From JAKLHL01 sp964411885 (GTDB taxonomy: Bacteria; Bdellovibrionota; JAFGOL01): 8,667 nucleotides of DNA. Position 1 is the first letter of the stretch. Each line of letters starts with the position of its first letter. Below are positions 7,204 to 8,667 of this stretch, piece by piece. A program made the translations under genes and the position numbers. The DNA lies in NCBI GenBank assembly GCA_964411885.1, contig CAYPMK010000047.1, positions 1-8,667 of the forward strand. Direction: 5' to 3'. The notes under the pieces are model-generated. The model ran no database searches, had not been told where the DNA came from, and worked only from the letters and a program-made list of their open reading frames with translations.

Positions 7204-7222
7204 ATATTCACAATTGGGCGGC

Positions 7223-7251
7223 ATACTAGCATAAAAGGACTTTTAAGTCAA
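7223..7251 (-). promoter_or_regulatory. Sigma70-type extended -10 promoter of the carD operon
   Basis: On the minus strand TTGACT (7246-7251, five of six bases of the consensus) is followed by a 17-bp spacer and TAGTAT (7223-7228), with TGC directly in front making an extended -10. Transcription should start near 7216, leaving a short leader of about 13 bases before the ATG at 7203. The spacing and the extended -10 together make this the best promoter in the window. It would drive carD, ispD, ispF, gltX, uvrB and trmL. Confidence 0.65.
7238..7249. repeat. Short inverted repeat in the carD promoter spacer and -35
   Basis: GACTT-TT-AAGTC has perfect 5-bp arms around two bases and overlaps the -35 hexamer and the adjacent spacer of the carD promoter. 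Its position would suit an operator, but arms of this length occur by chance in AT-rich DNA and no second copy was seen. Confidence 0.25.
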
Positions 7252-7277
7252 ATCGCTAAGTTTTGTGTATTTTTTTA

Positions 7278-7307
7278 TTGTTTTTCAATATTTGATTGTG
7301 CTATACC
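7278..7307 (+). promoter_or_regulatory. Probable promoter of the divergent exported-protein gene
   Basis: TTGTTT (7278-7283) and TATACC (7302-7307) are separated by 18 bp, and TGC precedes the -10, giving an extended -10. Each hexamer is only a partial match. Transcription would begin near 7314 and leave a leader of about 32 bases with a good ribosome binding site. Confidence 0.4.
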
Positions 7308-7335
7308 ACTAAAAAAGCAAACAACGACGAAAGGA

Positions 7336-7341
7336 AAGGAG
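7336..7341 (+). promoter_or_regulatory. Shine-Dalgarno of the plus-strand gene
   Basis: AAGGAG ends 4 bases before the ATG at 7346, a little close but strong. A further AAGG lies at 7331-7334. Together with the signal peptide that follows, it supports the ATG at 7346 as the start. Confidence 0.7.
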
Positions 7342-7345
7342 TGTC

Positions 7346-8650
7346 ATGTTCAACAAAGTAATAAAAAGAGCAATTTTTATATGTGTCTGCCTAATATCTG
7401 TGCAGGTCTCTGCCCAAACAGAATATTTTCTTTGGGTATTGGTTGGAGAAGAAAACAAGCCCGAAACTCAAGAACTTTTGACTAATGACCCTATACAAAG
7501 ACATGACAGATTGACTGCATTATATATAAGAGAAAACAATCTCAAAGAAAGACCCAATATACTGGGTGCTGGAGAAATGGAAAAAATAGATGGTAAATAC
7601 ACAAGAATAAATGAAACTTCACAATCTTATTTTAAAGAAACACCAGACGGCTTAAAACACATAGAAAATTTCATGAACAGGCTCGTCGATTATAAAATAG
7701 AATATATAAAATACGATAAAGAAAATGAACATCTAGCTCCTATACTTAAGATATTAAAAGACCTTCGGCACGATATTCGAAATCAAATAGGAAGTGTTTA
7801 CGGAATATTTAGTCTAGAGATATCATTTGCCAATACAGAAACTGTTGAAAGTTCAAAAACAAATCTATTAGCTTGCATAAACAACATAAACAAACTCAAT
7901 GAATTAGTCCCAAATAATAGGTATGACAAAATTCAAGAACTTTATCAATTAGCAGTAGACATGTTCGGTATTGTCTCAACTAGAGACCAACGATCAGCAG
8001 AATATTTTATTAAATATAGGTCTGAATATTTTATGGATGTACTTAATAGTTTTGACATACAACCTTCTTTAAAAAATACGATATTAGTAATAAAAACAGA
8101 AACTCCAACTGAAGAAAAGACACAAACACCTGTAGTAGAACAAAACAAAAAAACGACTTCCTCTGAAATAAAAGAATTAATATCTAGTATAGATCTACTG
8201 GATCCAAATTATTATAAATCAGATAGAGAAACACTTGATTTCGCAAGAGAGATTAGTTCAACCTATGCTGCAGAAAATATTCCAGAACTAATATCAAAAA
8301 TATTTGAAAAAATTAATCAGAACGGAATGGACCAAAAAGACATGATGATAATGTTCAGATCTGGTTTGTATGAATACATGGAAGAACGAAAAGACACCAA
8401 CGACAATCTAGAGCTTTTAATGCTCTTTACCGCTTCTGCCTACAAAGCTGAAAAAGATGGATACATAAAAATTTCTATAGATTATGACCAAAAAATGAGA
8501 GCCTTTTTTACCTATAATTATGGGACTTACGTATATAGCAGCCAGAATAACAGCAAATTGTCTGACAATCAAAAACTAATGATAAAAAACGCTGCTAATA
8601 TGATGCCAATCAAAATAGCAGAACCAAAATTACCAACAATTAGAAAATAA
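7346..8650 (+). CDS. Exported, mostly helical protein of unknown function
   Basis: I do not recognise the family of this 434-residue protein. Residues 1-24 form a clear Sec signal peptide: basic MFNKVIKR, a hydrophobic core, and VSA-Q as the probable cleavage site. There is no lipobox Cys at the cleavage position and no later membrane segment, so the mature protein should be periplasmic or secreted. Residues 26-135 are mixed and charged. Residues 137-190 are strongly helical and contain LRHDIRNQIGSVYGIF (140-155), which resembles the phosphoacceptor H-box of histidine kinases, but no ATPase domain follows. A Thr/Pro/Glu/Lys-rich linker spans about 250-273, then a second helical region (274-420) and a short Pro-containing tail. 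It is divergent from the carD operon, has its own promoter and ribosome binding site, and is complete. Only 17 bases follow its stop, with no visible terminator, so a downstream co-transcribed gene is possible. Codon use is AT-rich like its neighbours. Confidence 0.88.
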   Translation: MFNKVIKRAIFICVCLISVQVSAQTEYFLWVLVGEENKPETQELLTNDPIQRHDRLTALYIRENNLKERPNILGAGEMEKIDGKYTRINETSQSYFKETPDGLKHIENFMNRLVDYKIEYIKYDKENEHLAPILKILKDLRHDIRNQIGSVYGIFSLEISFANTETVESSKTNLLACINNINKLNELVPNNRYDKIQELYQLAVDMFGIVSTRDQRSAEYFIKYRSEYFMDVLNSFDIQPSLKNTILVIKTETPTEEKTQTPVVEQNKKTTSSEIKELISSIDLLDPNYYKSDRETLDFAREISSTYAAENIPELISKIFEKINQNGMDQKDMMIMFRSGLYEYMEERKDTNDNLELLMLFTASAYKAEKDGYIKISIDYDQKMRAFFTYNYGTYVYSSQNNSKLSDNQKLMIKNAANMMPIKIAEPKLPTIRK

Positions 8651-8667
8651 AGACGAGGCGCACAAAG

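Noticed and set aside
6953..7234. Plus-strand frame of hydrophobic Phe/Val/Leu-rich sequence that looks like membrane segments
   Set aside because: It is the antisense of the Lys-rich CarD tail: AAA and AAG codons read as TTT and CTT on the other strand. It has no start signals.
8651..8667. A terminator or new gene start after the plus-strand gene
   Set aside because: Only 17 bases remain, and they show neither a hairpin nor a start codon.
1..8667. tRNA, rRNA, CRISPR array, insertion sequence or defence genes
   Set aside because: Practically all bases are explained by the eight protein genes. No tandem direct repeats with spacers, transposase motifs, terminal inverted repeats or structured RNA signatures were seen.

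Overview
The window is strongly AT-rich bacterial DNA, with many ATA and AGA codons. It holds eight protein genes and is almost fully coding. A run of exactly 100 N (5557-5656) shows it comes from a scaffolded draft or metagenome assembly. Two exported proteins with Sec-type signal peptides and a CarD core of the kind known from Myxococcus suggest a Gram-negative lineage using the MEP isoprenoid pathway. I cannot fix the phylum from this sequence; deltaproteobacteria-like, spirochaete-like or related uncultured lineages would all fit.

Layout. Reading leftward from about 7216 on the minus strand is a tightly packed run of six housekeeping genes: carD (RNA polymerase-binding regulator), ispD and ispF (MEP pathway steps), gltX (glutamyl-tRNA synthetase), uvrB (nucleotide excision repair) and trmL (tRNA wobble-base methyltransferase). 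Junctions are +2 bp, +13 bp, -4 bp, -8 bp and -8 bp, so this is almost certainly one operon with translational coupling. A good extended -10 promoter lies just upstream of carD and appears to decide which carD start codon is used. After a 34-bp gap the same strand continues into a large exported protein, cut by the left edge of the window, built of at least three copies of a beta-rich domain of about 160 residues. Divergently, on the plus strand from 7346, is an exported, mostly helical protein of unknown function. The two outward-facing transcription units share a control region of roughly 120-140 bp.

How the parts relate. The operon joins transcription initiation control (CarD), isoprenoid precursor synthesis (IspD, IspF), tRNA charging (GltX), tRNA modification (TrmL) and DNA repair (UvrB). 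It is a growth-linked housekeeping cluster and not a dedicated pathway. The most unusual points are the histone H1-like basic tail on CarD, the repeat protein at the left end, a histidine-kinase-like H-box in the exported plus-strand protein, and an assembly gap whose stated size is inconsistent with the reading frame of ispF. I see no mobile element, CRISPR array, RNA gene or defence system here, and no convincing new biological system.
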